Positions 1 to 12,407 of a DNA stretch of 64,000 nucleotides are shown piece after piece; position 1 is the stretch's first letter, and the number at the start of each line of letters is the position of its first letter. The stretch is taken from assembly GCA_013397795.1 (NCBI GenBank), contig VZTJ01005553.1:3433208-3497207 (forward strand), in the 5' to 3' direction. The stretch comes from Orthonyx spaldingii. Its lineage: Eukaryota; Chordata; Aves; Passeriformes; Orthonychidae. The translations under genes and the position numbers were made by a program. The notes beneath the pieces are model-generated. The model did no database searches, was not told where the DNA came from, and worked only from the letters and a program-made list of their open reading frames with translations.

Positions 1-436
1 GTTTCCTTTGGAAATAAGTTCTCTTGATTTTTCTTTCATGCCTCTTGCAGTGACAATAGGAGTTGGAATCCTGAGCTGAATCATCAGCAACTTGTAGCTT
101 AAACATACCTCATATAGTTTCAAATTCATGCTAGTCAACAAATAAAGCTGCTAAAATACTCTGAGCTTGTATGACTATGAAAATAAATAAGAACTACGTA
201 TTTATACACTGAAGTACAAGCACTGTTGTGGTATAGGGTGACATTTTGACCACATAGATGTTTAGTGCCATCTTTGGGCTTACCATGTTGGTCCATTCCT
301 TTAGCTGATATAAATCAGTGCAGTTGCATTCGTGTCGATGAAGCTAGACTGACTTACACTTCTCAAACATCTTTTCTATCATCACATTAACACTCAAGTT
401 TCCTGAGTGTGTTTTAATGTATTTTCATGCATTTAA
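1..436. other. No recognised feature
   Basis: AT-rich sequence with no repeat family, long open frame or RNA gene that I recognise. Confidence 0.5.
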
Positions 437-512
437 TATAATTTAGTGCATATTCTTATGATGAAAAGATGAAAAGCTATAATTTAGTGTATATTCTTAT
501 GATGAAAAGATA
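437..512. repeat. Tandem duplication, 41-bp unit, two copies
   Basis: A segment beginning TATAATTTAGTG and ending GATGAAAAGAT occurs at 437-470 and again at 478-511, a period of 41 bp. The copies differ at one base (C at 449, T at 490). The high identity suggests a fairly recent local duplication. No function is evident. Confidence 0.85.
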
Positions 513-2009
513 CAGATGCCCACTATGAGAAAACTTTCAACTTTGGGGAAAAATTAGAGCAAATATCTTAGATAAACACATTACAATTACAGTGTTGTTC
601 TTCTTTCCCATCCAAGTAGTCTTATTATAGTAACTAGGTGGCAGTAAAACCAGGGAAACATTAAGGAAGAATTTAGTGGGGAAAATGCAAATCTTCTCCT
701 AGTAACTCAGATGTTACACAAGACAGAGATACGAACCACAGGGAGAGGTTTTCTTTTCCAGCATATCAGTGTATCTGAAGGGTTAAAGTTTATTTTTGCA
801 GATGTGTAGAACATAGCAGCTCTAGAAATCTTTAGCAAACTAAGTGTTGGATATCATATGAAATGACTAGGAAAACCAATCTGGTATTTCCTCACTTTAA
901 GTTCCTTGGTTTAGTAATTCTGCATGTAGTGAGCAAGGAGAAAGAGACACAGATTTTGTCTTCTTTATTTCCCATTAGCGAGCACTTACTGATGTTAATT
1001 TTGATAGTTATTCCTGAATGTTTTACTGATTTCAAGTTTCACAGCCAAGGCTTAAAAACTAGCATCTCCACATGTTCTTACCCTGTAATGTTCAATCTTG
1101 AATTTCCTACAATTTATCTACATGCAACATCAAAACCTCACAAATATTAGAATTGTGGTACAATCAAGGAAAAAATGCTTAGCATAAAATTCAGAAAACA
1201 CATAGTTTATGTCCCTCCACCTTCATTGTCCTCAAATTTTTCGTCTTGTAATATACAACTTCTCATGATTTTCTTAGATTTTAGCAACATTGCAATGGGA
1301 CTTTAACGTAAAAAATGAACATAGAAGAGGCCTTACATCTCCTTTACACATTACATTACTCTGCTCCCCATGGAGATTAAAACATAACACCCTAAGTGTA
1401 GGACACAGTTTGTTGTTGAGAATTGATGATAAATACTGAGGGTATATTATGGTATCAATACAAAAACAGTTTGAAGCTGTTAGCAAGCTAGAAGCACTGT
1501 ACTGTATATGCATTTTTATTGGAAGAATGTCATGGCACGTAGATAGGACTCCATTATCCTGCTCTTGTTAATGTTCCGAGTGGGAGTAAGTAACAACAGA
1601 AATGTTTCTTTTGCTACAGAAATCCTTTTAACAAAATCGACAACAAGGATTCTCTCAGTATAGACATACAGCTCACAACAAGAATGAAAACAAAGTGGAA
1701 AAAGTGGCAGAATATTTCACCAGTTGAATAGAGAAACATAAGATATAAAAAATGGAAAAAATGTCAATGTTAAATCGTCCTACTGAGCTTCCTGTGAGTT
1801 GCAGCCAGGGTGTCTCACCCTACTCTGCAGGCCTTATTTTCAGATGGTATGTATACAATGACACTGCTGTCCAGTATTGACAGCTGAGCATTCTGTGTGG
1901 GAGTCTCTGGCCATGGAGCTGCCTGGGAGGTTGTTTTAGGATGGAAGACGTGCAGGAGAGCACCTGAAGAACAACACAAAGGCTTTCCAGCCTCTCCAGC
2001 CAGTGAGTC
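513..2009. other. No recognised feature
   Basis: Unremarkable AT-rich DNA. Short open frames of 80-100 codons overlap on both strands without codon or domain signals. The last 150 bases (about 1866-2009) are somewhat more GC-rich and may be a 5' continuation of the adjacent CR1, but I could not match them with confidence. Confidence 0.4.
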
Positions 2010-2388
2010 GGCTTCATCAGGGACCCAACTTGAATGCCTCTATGGAGATGCATTAGCATGGGGAATAAACAAGAGGAGTTGGAACTGTGTGCATGCCTGC
2101 AGGGCTGTGATCTTATTGGCATCACGGAGGAGTGTTGGAATGGAAGGATACAGGCACTTTAGGAAGAGCAGGAAGGGAAGATGAGAGAGAAGAGGGGGTA
2201 TCACTTCTTGGTAGTGTACTATGGGATAAAGCCCTAGATAGAAAGTGCCTGAGAGATGTGGTTCATATTCAGGGGTAGCCTCCTCCTAGCTCAGGAGTGA
2301 TGCATACCAACAAAGAGGAAGTTGGGCAAAAATTATCTTAAATGTCTCTTCCAACCTTAATTATTCTATTCTATGATTCTATGATTCT
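2010..2388 (+). mobile_element. CR1 LINE with two internal deletions
   Basis: Three separated parts of a CR1 element sit side by side in the correct order. The first part (about 2010-2190) matches the start of ORF2, the endonuclease region, recognisable by ATGCCTCTATG, GGAATAAACAAGAGGAG and ATTGGCATCACGGAG. The second (about 2210-2333) matches a later ORF2 block, with CTATGGGATAAAGCCCTAGA and CCAACAAAGAGGAAGTTGGG. The third (about 2334-2388) is the 3' tail, with GTCTCTTCCAACCTTAATTA and the ATTCTATG-type octamer. The sequences normally between these blocks are missing, so the copy is a dead deletion derivative. Overlapping open frames on both strands are shadows of it. Confidence 0.85.
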
Positions 2389-4651
2389 AATGTCTGTTGA
2401 TGCTAAGTCTAAAAATACATCCAGGGTTGTTCCACAAAAAGTTGGATCTCAGCTTGAGTTGCTTACATTATGAACTGTCATTACTAACTTTATATAGTTA
2501 CTGTATATGCATAGGTACCTGCAGTAGGCAATTATTATCCTAACAGATTTCATTGCCCTCTAGAGAAACTTGTATTTATCAATTGCTTATGAATGGAACC
2601 TATAGCAATTAATCTCCTTAGATGCATGACTTAAAGTTAAGTAGATTGAATCTGAACAAGCAAAACCTTTTGGAACTTTTAGGTACTGACTTTGCATAAA
2701 TTAGATCAAGATACATGTGTCCCTCTTAGACTTGGGACCAAGGTGGCAGCCCTCAAAGTCAACTCCTAGTTTTCCAGCTGAAAGAGGTCAGCCAAAATCA
2801 TTTAGATGTGTTTCTAAATAGGAAGAAGACAGAGTTTGCATTGATAGAGGTGAACCATATTTTTGTCTATATCTGCATTTTCTCAGCATTAAATTCTGAA
2901 TCCGAAGGAACTTGGGATAAGTAAAAGCAGTGAAACAGATCTTTGATTAAGATGCCATCAGAGCAAAGGGAGGCTGAATTTGAACTTCAGAGAGCTTTGA
3001 ATCAAGATCTTTTGGCTACAGTGGCATTTTGTAATTGACTTGAGATGGATTTCTTCACCACCTGATGGCCAGGCCAGAAAATCAAGATGGCTACACAGGC
3101 AGGTGCAAACACATAAGAGCTCCTTTGCCCATGCTGTAAACCATCTACAGTGCAAGAGCTATATGTTAGTATATTTCTGGGTCTGCCTTAATAAGCCCTA
3201 CTTCCCCAGAGGAATCTAAGCAGCTTGAACTCCAAACAATTTTTAAAATACAAGAGATAATACTGGGTGTGATGCCTATACAACTGACAGCTTATCTCAG
3301 ATCTCCACCCTGGAGCAAGAGGGTGAAACCAACCTGTGGAAAGAGCATTTTTAACCAGGCGAAGAGAGTAACTTGATTTATTTTAAATTTTATAGCAAGT
3401 ACTCATATAAAATATTTGGTTACAGTTCCACCCCATAAGGAGCAAGGTGATGAGATGTATGTTATCTCCAAACATTCATAAAAAAGTTATTATTACCCAG
3501 CAGTAAAAGGCTCAAACATGACTAGCATCAAAATTCAGCTATTAACAGTCATATATTGTACTTATTGCTTTGTTCCTCCCTTGCCATAAGCATCAGTAAA
3601 TAAATCTCAGAAATTAGAGGTGGAAAAGATCTACTGCATGTTCAGATGGCTTAAGTTGATGTGGTGTGAAAGAGGATGAAGAAATAGATTCTGTTCTTAT
3701 AAAATGGTTTGTTAGGGAAGAAGATTTAAGATCAACTCCCTCCTCACCATAAAAGTTAATCACATATATAACACAAGCAGACACTTGCACATTGTTGTCT
3801 CTAAACTTGTAGGCAATATCACTGCCTCATCCTTAATGATCAATGAAGAAGACTTCTGCTGTAAAAGTTAATATGAATATGGGTAAAAAGCCAGAGGGAC
3901 TGCGGATTTTGCTACTTTTGCTGAAAAGAAACAAGAAGACCTTAATGTTGGAGAGGTGATCTATAACGTTTTATGCCACAGTATAGAATACTTAGCATGC
4001 TATAGCTATCCAGAGCTGGGAAGGAGATACATACTCCCGTTTGTGGCATGGTACACAATTAATCTTTGCTAAGGTATTCTTCATATGTATTAACACTATC
4101 TTCCTTTGGGAATAGTGCTGTAACTACTTTAACAAAAGTTTGGGAAAGCAAAAGCAAGTGCAATATAGGTAAAGGGAGGAAGAGGTAGCTGAGAAGTTGA
4201 ATAGCAGAGTATCTTTACTCCAGCAGAAAACCTGAGCTGAAGTGAGCACTCTGGAAAGGGGAGCAAAAGGAAAATGCACTCATCCAGTTCTCCACAGATC
4301 GTAGACAATTTAGGGCACAGCTGAGCTATACAATTCCAGGAGGGCAATAGAGCAAAGAGGAACAACCTCAATGTAACTGAATCCTGAAGAAAAGCAACAT
4401 GATTTTCTGATCATAGTAGGGTTAGATGAAAGCCTAAACTCTATCTGTAGCTGTAGCCATGTGACATAACTGGAGAAAGTGAGAAATGTCCTTTGCATAA
4501 AGAAATAACACTTCCACTGAATCTTTCTGCACCCATTTCAAAGCATGGAGTGTATGAATACTGTCTCTGTAACATTCAACGAGACAAAGTTTCTCTGCAG
4601 CTAAATATATTCTTGTCTGCAACAGCTGAACATCTGAATACAGGAAAGAAT
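2389..4651. other. No recognised feature
   Basis: AT-rich, apparently single-copy DNA. I see no recognisable repeat, and the only open frames are short and low in complexity. Confidence 0.45.
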
Positions 4652-4779
4652 AAAACAAAACAAAACCAAAACGAAACGAAACGAAACCAAATGAAACCAA
4701 ACCAAACCAAAACAACAACAAAACAAACCAAAACAACAACAAAACAAACCAAACCAAAACAAAACAAACTCAAAACAAG
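4652..4779. repeat. A/C-rich simple repeat, (AAAAC)n/(AAACC)n
   Basis: About 128 bp built of AAAAC, AAACC and AAC units. From 4694 to 4769 the strand carries only A and C. It includes an exact 21-bp tandem duplication (4706-4726 and 4727-4747). Because the tract lacks stop codons in several frames it creates spurious open frames on both strands: Lys/Gln/Thr-rich on plus, Phe/Val/Leu/Trp-rich on minus. These are not genes. Confidence 0.9.
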
Positions 4780-7425
4780 ATGTAGGACTACCCTGAGTAG
4801 GATTTCTACATGCAGATATGGACGTCTAAACCTAAGCTGCTTGTCTAGAAAGTCTTTATAGTCATTAGAGAGAATTAGGCACCTTGGAGATATGACTCAG
4901 CTCTTTCTAAGGTAAATGTAAAAAGTAGCTCAAATGAACAATGCTCCAAAAATCCTCTGTCTTTCCACTGCCAATAAAAAGAATCTAGGGAAATAAATTT
5001 ATGAAGACAAACATAGACATCTGTAGACATCTAAGTCTGTAACATACTGATTCTTGCTCAAGGCTTTATGAATCAAAGTCACAGATGAGATCAGAGTACA
5101 CCTGTCCATCCACTCTTCCTTCCAGCTGGTATCATCCTCTTTTATGCTTCTGCTAAGGATTATTATTCTAGGTTATCCAAGGTAAAAAGTAGAGAGGCAA
5201 AAAAAGTTCAAATAATTATTTTAGACTGATAGATACGTAAAGGAAATGTAATTGAGAATTTTTCATTTATGTTTTTCCCAATCTGTGCAATTACTGGAAC
5301 ATTTTTATCTATCAGACTTGGAAAATGGATTTTCTTTCTGACAAAGACGGAATATTTTCTAGGTTTTGGTACAAAATGCATTGACCTTTGAATAATGCTG
5401 TTTGTTTTCATTTAACTCTGAACAATCTGGAAAAAGAAATCTAGAATAAAATTCGTTTTTCTGAAAAGACAAACAGAAATAGTTTCCCCCACTTCAGTAT
5501 CATTTCATTTATACTAAATAAGGATCCTATTTACTGCTTTCAGAAATTAGCAAAGGTTTCCAGGGCCCTTCATTGTAATTTGAATCCATCCTGTGGGTCC
5601 AATTCATCTTCTGTTAAACTAATTGGAATGAATCCTTTTGAGTGAGTATTGGATCAGACATAGAAGAGGAAGAATTAACAGCTGTACCATTCTGTGCATT
5701 ATTCTTCTGACATATCTTCTGGTGGTTCAATTAAACTCATATTAATCTTGTGAAATATGATGAACTATGTTTCACAGTCATGATGGGCAACCTCCCTGAA
5801 AGGTTCTGTTAACATTTAATCCTTTAAATCTGAGAGCTAGCATTTCAGTCCTTCAACTTCTCAAAATGTGAAGTATATGATCCTGAACAGATGAAGCAAT
5901 ATTTTGATGACAATGGAGATCAGAAAGAGGTAAATTCCAAAAACATTTGGTATGCTCATTTTTCCTTTATCCCAAATTTATCACTCAATAACAAATTCAT
6001 TGCCAGGAGTGCAGCACAAGTTTCTGGAGAAACTTCAAGTTCCTGATTAGAAGGAACAGCTCTACTCATGCCAGTAGCTATTAATTATTTGCTGCCAATT
6101 CAACCTTGAAATATCCAAAAAGGAGGTAGCCAAAATATATTCTTTATGTTTTGTGGCTTCTGTTACAACAAGGAAGAGGTTATAAGTAAGGTGGTGTGGG
6201 ATCTTTTGGTTTTGTTTTTCTTTTTATTTTTCCTTTTTTTCTTATTTAAGTTGATATTGGCCAAATTGAAAAAGAAAGGGAAAAACACCTAGCAGGTCAG
6301 ACTTGAAAGGCCCTTGTGAGTGGCAAGTACTTCTTTCCACTCTGAAGTGGAGATCTGAGACACAAGCTTTGATAATATTTAGGGAAAATAAATGAATTAT
6401 TTAAGAGCACTGCTGCATTATCTCAAAGGGGAGTACCTCAGATATCCCACTGCAGACATATATGGCTGTGCCATGTGTATTTTACAAGCTCTCTGCTCTT
6501 GCTTTGCCTCTACCCTTGTTTGCTTTTCATTCAGTCATGCAGTGACAGGTCCAAGCTTTTCTCGGTGTCTGAAGAACCACGTTTTATCTCCAGGTCAGTA
6601 CCAACTATAAAGGTCTTGTAGCTCTGAGGATTCTATACATACTTTTAAACCCATTGTAAGCCCTGTTTGCTTTCAGAGAAAAGTGTGTGACATATTTATG
6701 CTCCAGAAAACACTTGAAATATCAGGTTTTTAGTGACAAATAAATTATCTGCTTGGAAAAAGCCCTAAACAGAGTGTCATAACTCCTCGGGCCTGAAGTG
6801 CACTTGAACTTCACTTAACACTTGAACAACCCTTTAAAGTGTCATGTGATCTCTCTGTTTATTTCTTTCCAGGTGAAATGGTGAAATTATCCAAATACCT
6901 AGTAGCCCATTTGCCTCTCACATTGTGTCAATGTTCCTAGACTTTTTTTCTAGGAAGAAGAAGGTATAGACCCTTCACAGTGAGGAGGATTTGGATGCAG
7001 AGCTTCATATTCCAAGAGAGTTTCCTCATCATGAGGTTTTATTTTAGACAGCCTTTATAACATTTTACGTTGAAGAATCGCAGCTAGGAGTGACATAAAC
7101 TGGGATGCAGAAAGAGGTGAGATAACTCCAGTCTTGAGGTCTGGATGATTATGCAGAAACCAAACTGTTCTGCTTCTGGCTTAGTTTTCTTCAGATTCAA
7201 TCTTATGAATAATAAAAAATGCATACAGATTTGCTAATGAAAAGTGTGCAAAGTGTCTGTATTGCCCCATGTGTTCCCTCTTAGTCCTTGCCATGGGATG
7301 TTAGATGAATTAGGGCCAGAGCCCCCTCCTTCCAGGGGTGGAATGGCTAGACTGACACTAAAACTTCAAATTGATGCACCTGGGTGACCTACGGTACCAC
7401 TGGAGAGAGAAGATCCTGAATTTGG
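4780..7425. other. No recognised feature
   Basis: AT-rich DNA with a T-rich stretch near 6200-6250. No repeat family, gene or RNA recognised. Confidence 0.45.
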
Positions 7426-7614
7426 CCTTTAGAGGTGCCATGAAATCTGCCAGAAGAGGGACTAAGCTAAAATATGGTTCAGAAACAATATGAGGGCAAA
7501 ACTAGGGTGGTGAGAATTATGTCAAGCACTAAGACAGACTGGCAGATCCCACTCTGCAAACCAAGTTTCAAGCTAATCCTTCTAATTCTTTAGATCCTCT
7601 GCAGAGAAAATGGA
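7426..7614 (+). repeat. Long inverted repeat, left arm
   Basis: This 189-bp segment reappears in reverse complement at 12219-12407. I compared it line by line: 188 of 189 bases agree, and the single difference is T at 7594 against the base pairing as C in the other arm. About nine more bases past 7614 still look related (6 of 9, all differences A versus G), then similarity stops. The upstream flank (7381-7425) shows no similarity to the other arm's flank. I do not recognise the segment as CR1, LTR or any other family. It has no coding signal. Confidence 0.95.
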
Positions 7615-10600
7615 AGACTATACAGTAAGCAGTAAGTAAGGATGCTGGGCACGCTTGTCAAACAAGGACACCAAGATATGTAGAGGATCTTACAAAAACC
7701 TCTTGTTCCCTCTGGTTTCCTTGACAGAATTAATTTCTCCAGTTACAAGCAAGCCTGGAGTATCCAAGTTTTGGTGAAACTTCCCAATAGTTTGTTGATT
7801 TCATCATTACTGAGAAAGTCATATGACTTCAATTCAAAATGCCATCACATTCCAGAGGATTTTAAACAATTTCATCTCCCTCTAGAACAGAAATTCAATC
7901 AATTTATACTGGTTTTACAGGTTTTATGTAACTCTCTCTTTTACCCTATTAATTGTATCTAGATGTTGCTACCTGTCATTGAACGAATCGGAGCCTTGTT
8001 TTCAAGTTTTTGAAAGCACTACTGTAATTGTTCCTAAATCTCAATCCTTCTACTCTTCTGTCTTCTAGAAAACTTCAGAAATCAATGTTTTCTAAGCCCT
8101 GGTTGTAAAAGAAGACTAATTTCTTTACAGAGTAAGAGTAAAATACTCTGATTTCACCTGATTTCACACCCATTGTTCTTTGTGCAGAAAATTGTCATCA
8201 ACATCCTTCACTGTAATTACAGGAAAGTAACACTAAGAGCCATAGTACCATACCCAAGTTATCTTTTTATTTTTCTTTACAATGCTCCTGAAGAGTAGAA
8301 TTGTCTTTAGCTTATGAAGACACCACTCCTGAAAAGCAAAATGATCCCACAGCATTACACAGGAAGCCTGTGGTACAGCACATATTTTATCCCTTAAATC
8401 CCAGTCACACACTATCTACTCATCATAGCAAACATGGCATTTTTTCCACAATGCACAGTAGATGTTGCCTTGCCCAGCTCCTAGATGCTGTGATTGCTGT
8501 TTCATGTGGCAGCCTACTGTGGACCACTCCCACAGCTGCCCTGACTAAAGTCTATGAAGGATGCATTTTGTCAAAGCTGAAAAAAGCGGCAATCTCAGCC
8601 TCACAGGCAGGGCTCTGTTATCATCAATCTCTATCACAGCAGTTAACCTAACCATCATATTTCTATTTCTTCCTAAGGAAAAAAATAAATATTCAGAGCA
8701 TCATGCTGTTAGACTGAACACAGAAGTTCAATGAATTGTTCAAAGGCAGAGAACACATTTTGCTCTTCCAGTTCTTGCTGTTTTAGAAATAAAATGTGTT
8801 TTCAGGTTTAACTTATATTTAATACCGTGTTAGACCTAACATTGCTTCTAAGTGGTAGCTTGGCAAAACTGTACAAACTTTTAAAATAAACTCAAAGTGT
8901 AACTGAGAAGGATTATAGTGAAAAAGCTTAACATATTTATTTGTGAATATACTTATTTTATGATTTTCCCTGTCCAGACAGTAGCAATTTCAGTCATCAA
9001 GGTAGAACACTGCTTGTTATTCTGTTGTACCCTCATCTGCTGTTACTCTTCAATGCTGCAAGTCTAACAAAGAGTCCTGATCATCCTTGAGCCTTTTGGT
9101 TTCCATGTTCCCACATGGTAACTCCCAGCAGGTCTTCAAAAGCTCACAGCCATCACTGGCTTTTCGTCAGCTTCTGTTGTTGTTATTGCTCACGTAACTG
9201 GTACCACAGTTCTGGGGAGAAGCTACAGCAAAACAAACCCAGGGCAGACTTTGAACGGAGATATCCTTACCTGCCATGCCTGATGTGTTACTGTTTCACA
9301 TCATCTGCTGTGGCACCAGAGAAGAGCGCTCTGAATTTGTCCAGGGTGCAGGAACACAGTAATGGGTAGTAGCATACTAAGTGCACATATACTGTTATGC
9401 AGCTGTCTTTCTCAAAAACACAGCCATAGTCATGGAATTTGCTTTTTAAGTACTTGGGTTGTTTTGGTTTTTTTTTTTTAAATTTATTTCTTCTTTCTGT
9501 TACAATGACCTTATCAAAAGTTGGCTACTTCTCTGTAAAATTCATTTTTGTTTATGATATAAATTTTCAGTGCTTTAAGATAAGTGTCACAAGAGCATCC
9601 AGGCAAGTTCTAAAGCAAAATCTACTTACAGAGTTTCTTGCTTATTCATGTGGTTCTTGCTAGTTTCAATTTATTCATTTCTTCTCCTACACCATGTTGA
9701 ACAAGTAAAATCCCATTTTTAAAATGCTGTTAAATGAAAGAACTGGCAGTCTAAGAAGTCTGTGAATCTGAAAAATGCAAGCACAGCCAGTAGCATTTAG
9801 CTAATGTCTTCAAAAGGGAAGCACAAGGCAATAAGGAAAGAAGCTACTTACTGGTGTGTTCTTTGAAAGGGACCTCAGTAACCTCTTTCTCAGCCAGCAA
9901 ACTCTGCCAATGCATGGAAAAGAGGTTTAAGGATGTATCATAATGCATATATACAAAGGGATAAGGACTCTTTTAATGACCTATGGTAGTGACAAATTAT
10001 TTCATCCGCCTGCCTAAGTTCCAACTCAGCTTTGGCAGTCGCTGTATTGGAGAATATCATCAAAGCTTCAGGCATCTCATGATGCACACTTCACTGCTGA
10101 GGAAATGGTGATCTTTTGAAAACCATATTCCCCCTTCATCTCTGATTTCCAGTAGGGAGCATTATATAAATCCCTGAACAGGGACTAGAATAAGTCATGC
10201 TGTAAAAGCAAAAAATATCTTCTATACTTTCATCCTCCAAAAATGCGGTTTAAGGTTGAATAGGACTTGTCAAAAATCACTAATTTTAGTGATGCAATGC
10301 AAAATTTTGCAAATGAGACACTTGAATTTCTTTAATTTTTAAGGGGAAATTTTATTTTTAGACTGAATACATTCACTGTAAATGATGCAAAGACCATAAA
10401 AAAATAACATGGATTCTTTGTGTTTTGATGTGTCAAACTGGAAGGAAAATCATTTGGGATCAACTGAAAATAAATTTGAGTATTTTGATGTGTTTTCCAT
10501 CTCTATCTCTAATAAACACAAAAGACAGTGTTCAATAAATTTTGTTTTGTATAAGTACACCCCCAAGTTCTTTCTCCCTTTTGATTTTTCTTGTTTTCAT

Positions 10601-11491
10601 ACATTTCTTCCAGATTTATGCCTTTCCCTGCTTTCTCTGGCTCCTCACACACACTCTTTCTGGGTTTTTTTCTATGTAAGCAGAAATTAAGCAATGCCTC
10701 AGTCCAACTTTTTTAAACTCTCTGTTCAAACTAGACTAGATAGCAGGAAAAATAAGCCATTCATGTCATCCCTCTTCAAGCACTGCATTGCTGGTACAGT
10801 ACAATTACGTTATGTAACTGAGGTTGGTAAAAAGCAGTTCACACTGTAAAAGAAGTTTCTGAATAATAGCAGACATAATAACACAGTGTCGACAGATCCT
10901 GATTGACAGAAAGAGACAGGTCTTCCCGTTAAAAGAAAACATGAAAGTTAGTGAGGATGACAGTGGTAATAATACTGTAAAGCTCAGCTTCTGGCCCTTT
11001 GCATTTTAGAGGTGATAAAATTCTGTGACTTTTTATATATACTCATATATTCTCATATATATTTCACAGTTTAAACATTTAATCTAATTAACTGCTTACC
11101 CTCAAAGGAACTCACTTAGCATTTGTGTTAAGGGTTTTTCACTCCATTTTCACCTGCTTTTCTGGAGTATCAGAAGCTAATGGGAAGTGGCAAGGGACAA
11201 GAAAGACAGTTAATCGCTTCATAGTCTTTCAGCATCAAAGCAAAAGAAACTTAACAGGCCAAATATCAACAGACTCAAACCTAGGCCAGCGAAAAACACT
11301 TTGAGTAGACACATATACTTGTATATGCATATATAAATGAGCATTTTGGCTCTGATCTGCTGTATGCTGATATTACCTTGTCATTTGTTGTCTACTTGTA
11401 TTCTGATCCACTGATGATTGGTGGAAATGGGTAGCTGTTGGAAAAAAAGCCATTTTCCCGCCTTCTAAATGAAGCATTTTGATTTGGGGCT
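7615..11491. other. No recognised repeat or gene
   Basis: AT-rich DNA between the inverted-repeat arms. It includes an open frame of 116 codons at 8301-8651 and a 12-T run at 9468-9479. The open frames show no domain or signal that I recognise. Confidence 0.4.
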
Positions 11492-11517
11492 TGTGTGTGT
11501 GTGTCTGTGTGTGTGTT
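11492..11517. repeat. (TG)n microsatellite
   Basis: Thirteen TG-type dinucleotides with one interruption (TC). Short and imperfect. Confidence 0.85.
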
Positions 11518-11804
11518 GAATCAACACTTCAAACACATTTTATACTAGAAGTATTTTTATCAAGGCATGGAGGCATTGTATTATATTAAATAATGTCTTT
11601 AGGCTGGTTGTAGGCACACTGATATCCTCTCCTGGCTGTATCCAAAGCAGAAAAAAACCATTATTCCCTCCTGCCTCAGTTTCCCTTTTTTCAGTAAAGA
11701 GTGTGCTCCTGCAAGAACAGGTTAACTCTCAATATGTATTTGAATAAGATCTGTTGCCCATATAAACTCACTTTTAACCCACCTTCGATATCCTAGTATC
11801 CTCA

Positions 11805-11855
11805 GAATATTCTGAATATTCTTGAATGTTCTGAATATCCTTGAATATTTGGAAT
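11805..11855. promoter_or_regulatory. Tandem GAA/TTC array fitting a heat-shock element
   Basis: Bases 11814-11831 read GAA-2-TTC-2-GAA-2-TTC, the alternating pentamer arrangement (nGAAnnTTCn repeated) bound by heat-shock factor trimers. Another GAA-2-TTC pair lies just upstream at 11805-11812, one base out of phase, and degenerate units continue to 11855. The array looks like expansion of a 10-bp unit close to TGAATATTCT. The motif match is direct; regulatory use is inference, because no promoter or gene is visible nearby. Confidence 0.35.
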
Positions 11856-12218
11856 CTCCAAAATAGAGCTATTGACAACTCGGGTCCAAATACTTATCCC
11901 ATAAATCACAATATAAGCAAAGGCATTACCATAAATACACACATCTCTGCTTCCCTCCTTCTTCAACAAAAGCTGAGGGGAGAAAAGATTGTCTTTGTAG
12001 TATGTTCTGAGTTCCAATAAATTGGTGTTATGAAGTTCCAGCTCGCATCTGAATTACAGACCTAAAAATTACCTTCCAACCATTGCAGTTTGTTAGTATT
12101 GATGGAGCAACAACACTTCCTGGACCTTAGTTGACCCCTTAAGCAACAGCAGCAGAGCATCCTTCCTGCTATGATATTGAATTGCACTCACAGAGCTGAC
12201 TCAAACAAGGTACAGCCC
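11856..12218. other. No recognised feature
   Basis: AT-rich sequence leading into the right inverted-repeat arm; nothing recognised. Confidence 0.4.
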
Positions 12219-12407
12219 TCCATTTTCTCTGCAGAGGGTCTAAAGAATTAGAAGGATTAGCTTGAAACTTGGTTTGCAGAGTGGGATCTGCCAGTCTGTC
12301 TTAGTGCTTGACATAATTCTCACCACCCTAGTTTTGCCCTCATATTGTTTCTGAACCATATTTTAGCTTAGTCCCTCTTCTGGCAGATTTCATGGCACCT
12401 CTAAAGG
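12219..12407 (-). repeat. Long inverted repeat, right arm
   Basis: Reverse complement of 7426-7614 with one mismatch in 189 bp. The inner edges of the two arms are about 4.6 kb apart. The flank beyond 12407 (T-rich, then TTTAAAAC) is unrelated to the flank of the left arm. No terminal repeats, A-tail or target-site duplication mark either arm as an ordinary transposon insertion. Confidence 0.95.

Noticed and set aside
1820..2184. Opposing 95-101 codon frames
   Set aside because: Partly inside a deleted CR1; plus and minus frames overlap completely.
4434..4861. Phe/Leu/Val/Trp-rich frames that look like membrane proteins
   Set aside because: Low-complexity translation of the A/C-rich tract on its other strand.
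7426..12407. The inverted pair as terminal inverted repeats of a 5-kb DNA transposon
   Set aside because: No transposase-like frame between the arms, no target-site duplication outside them, and one arm's edge fades gradually. A giant non-autonomous foldback element is not excluded but is not supported.
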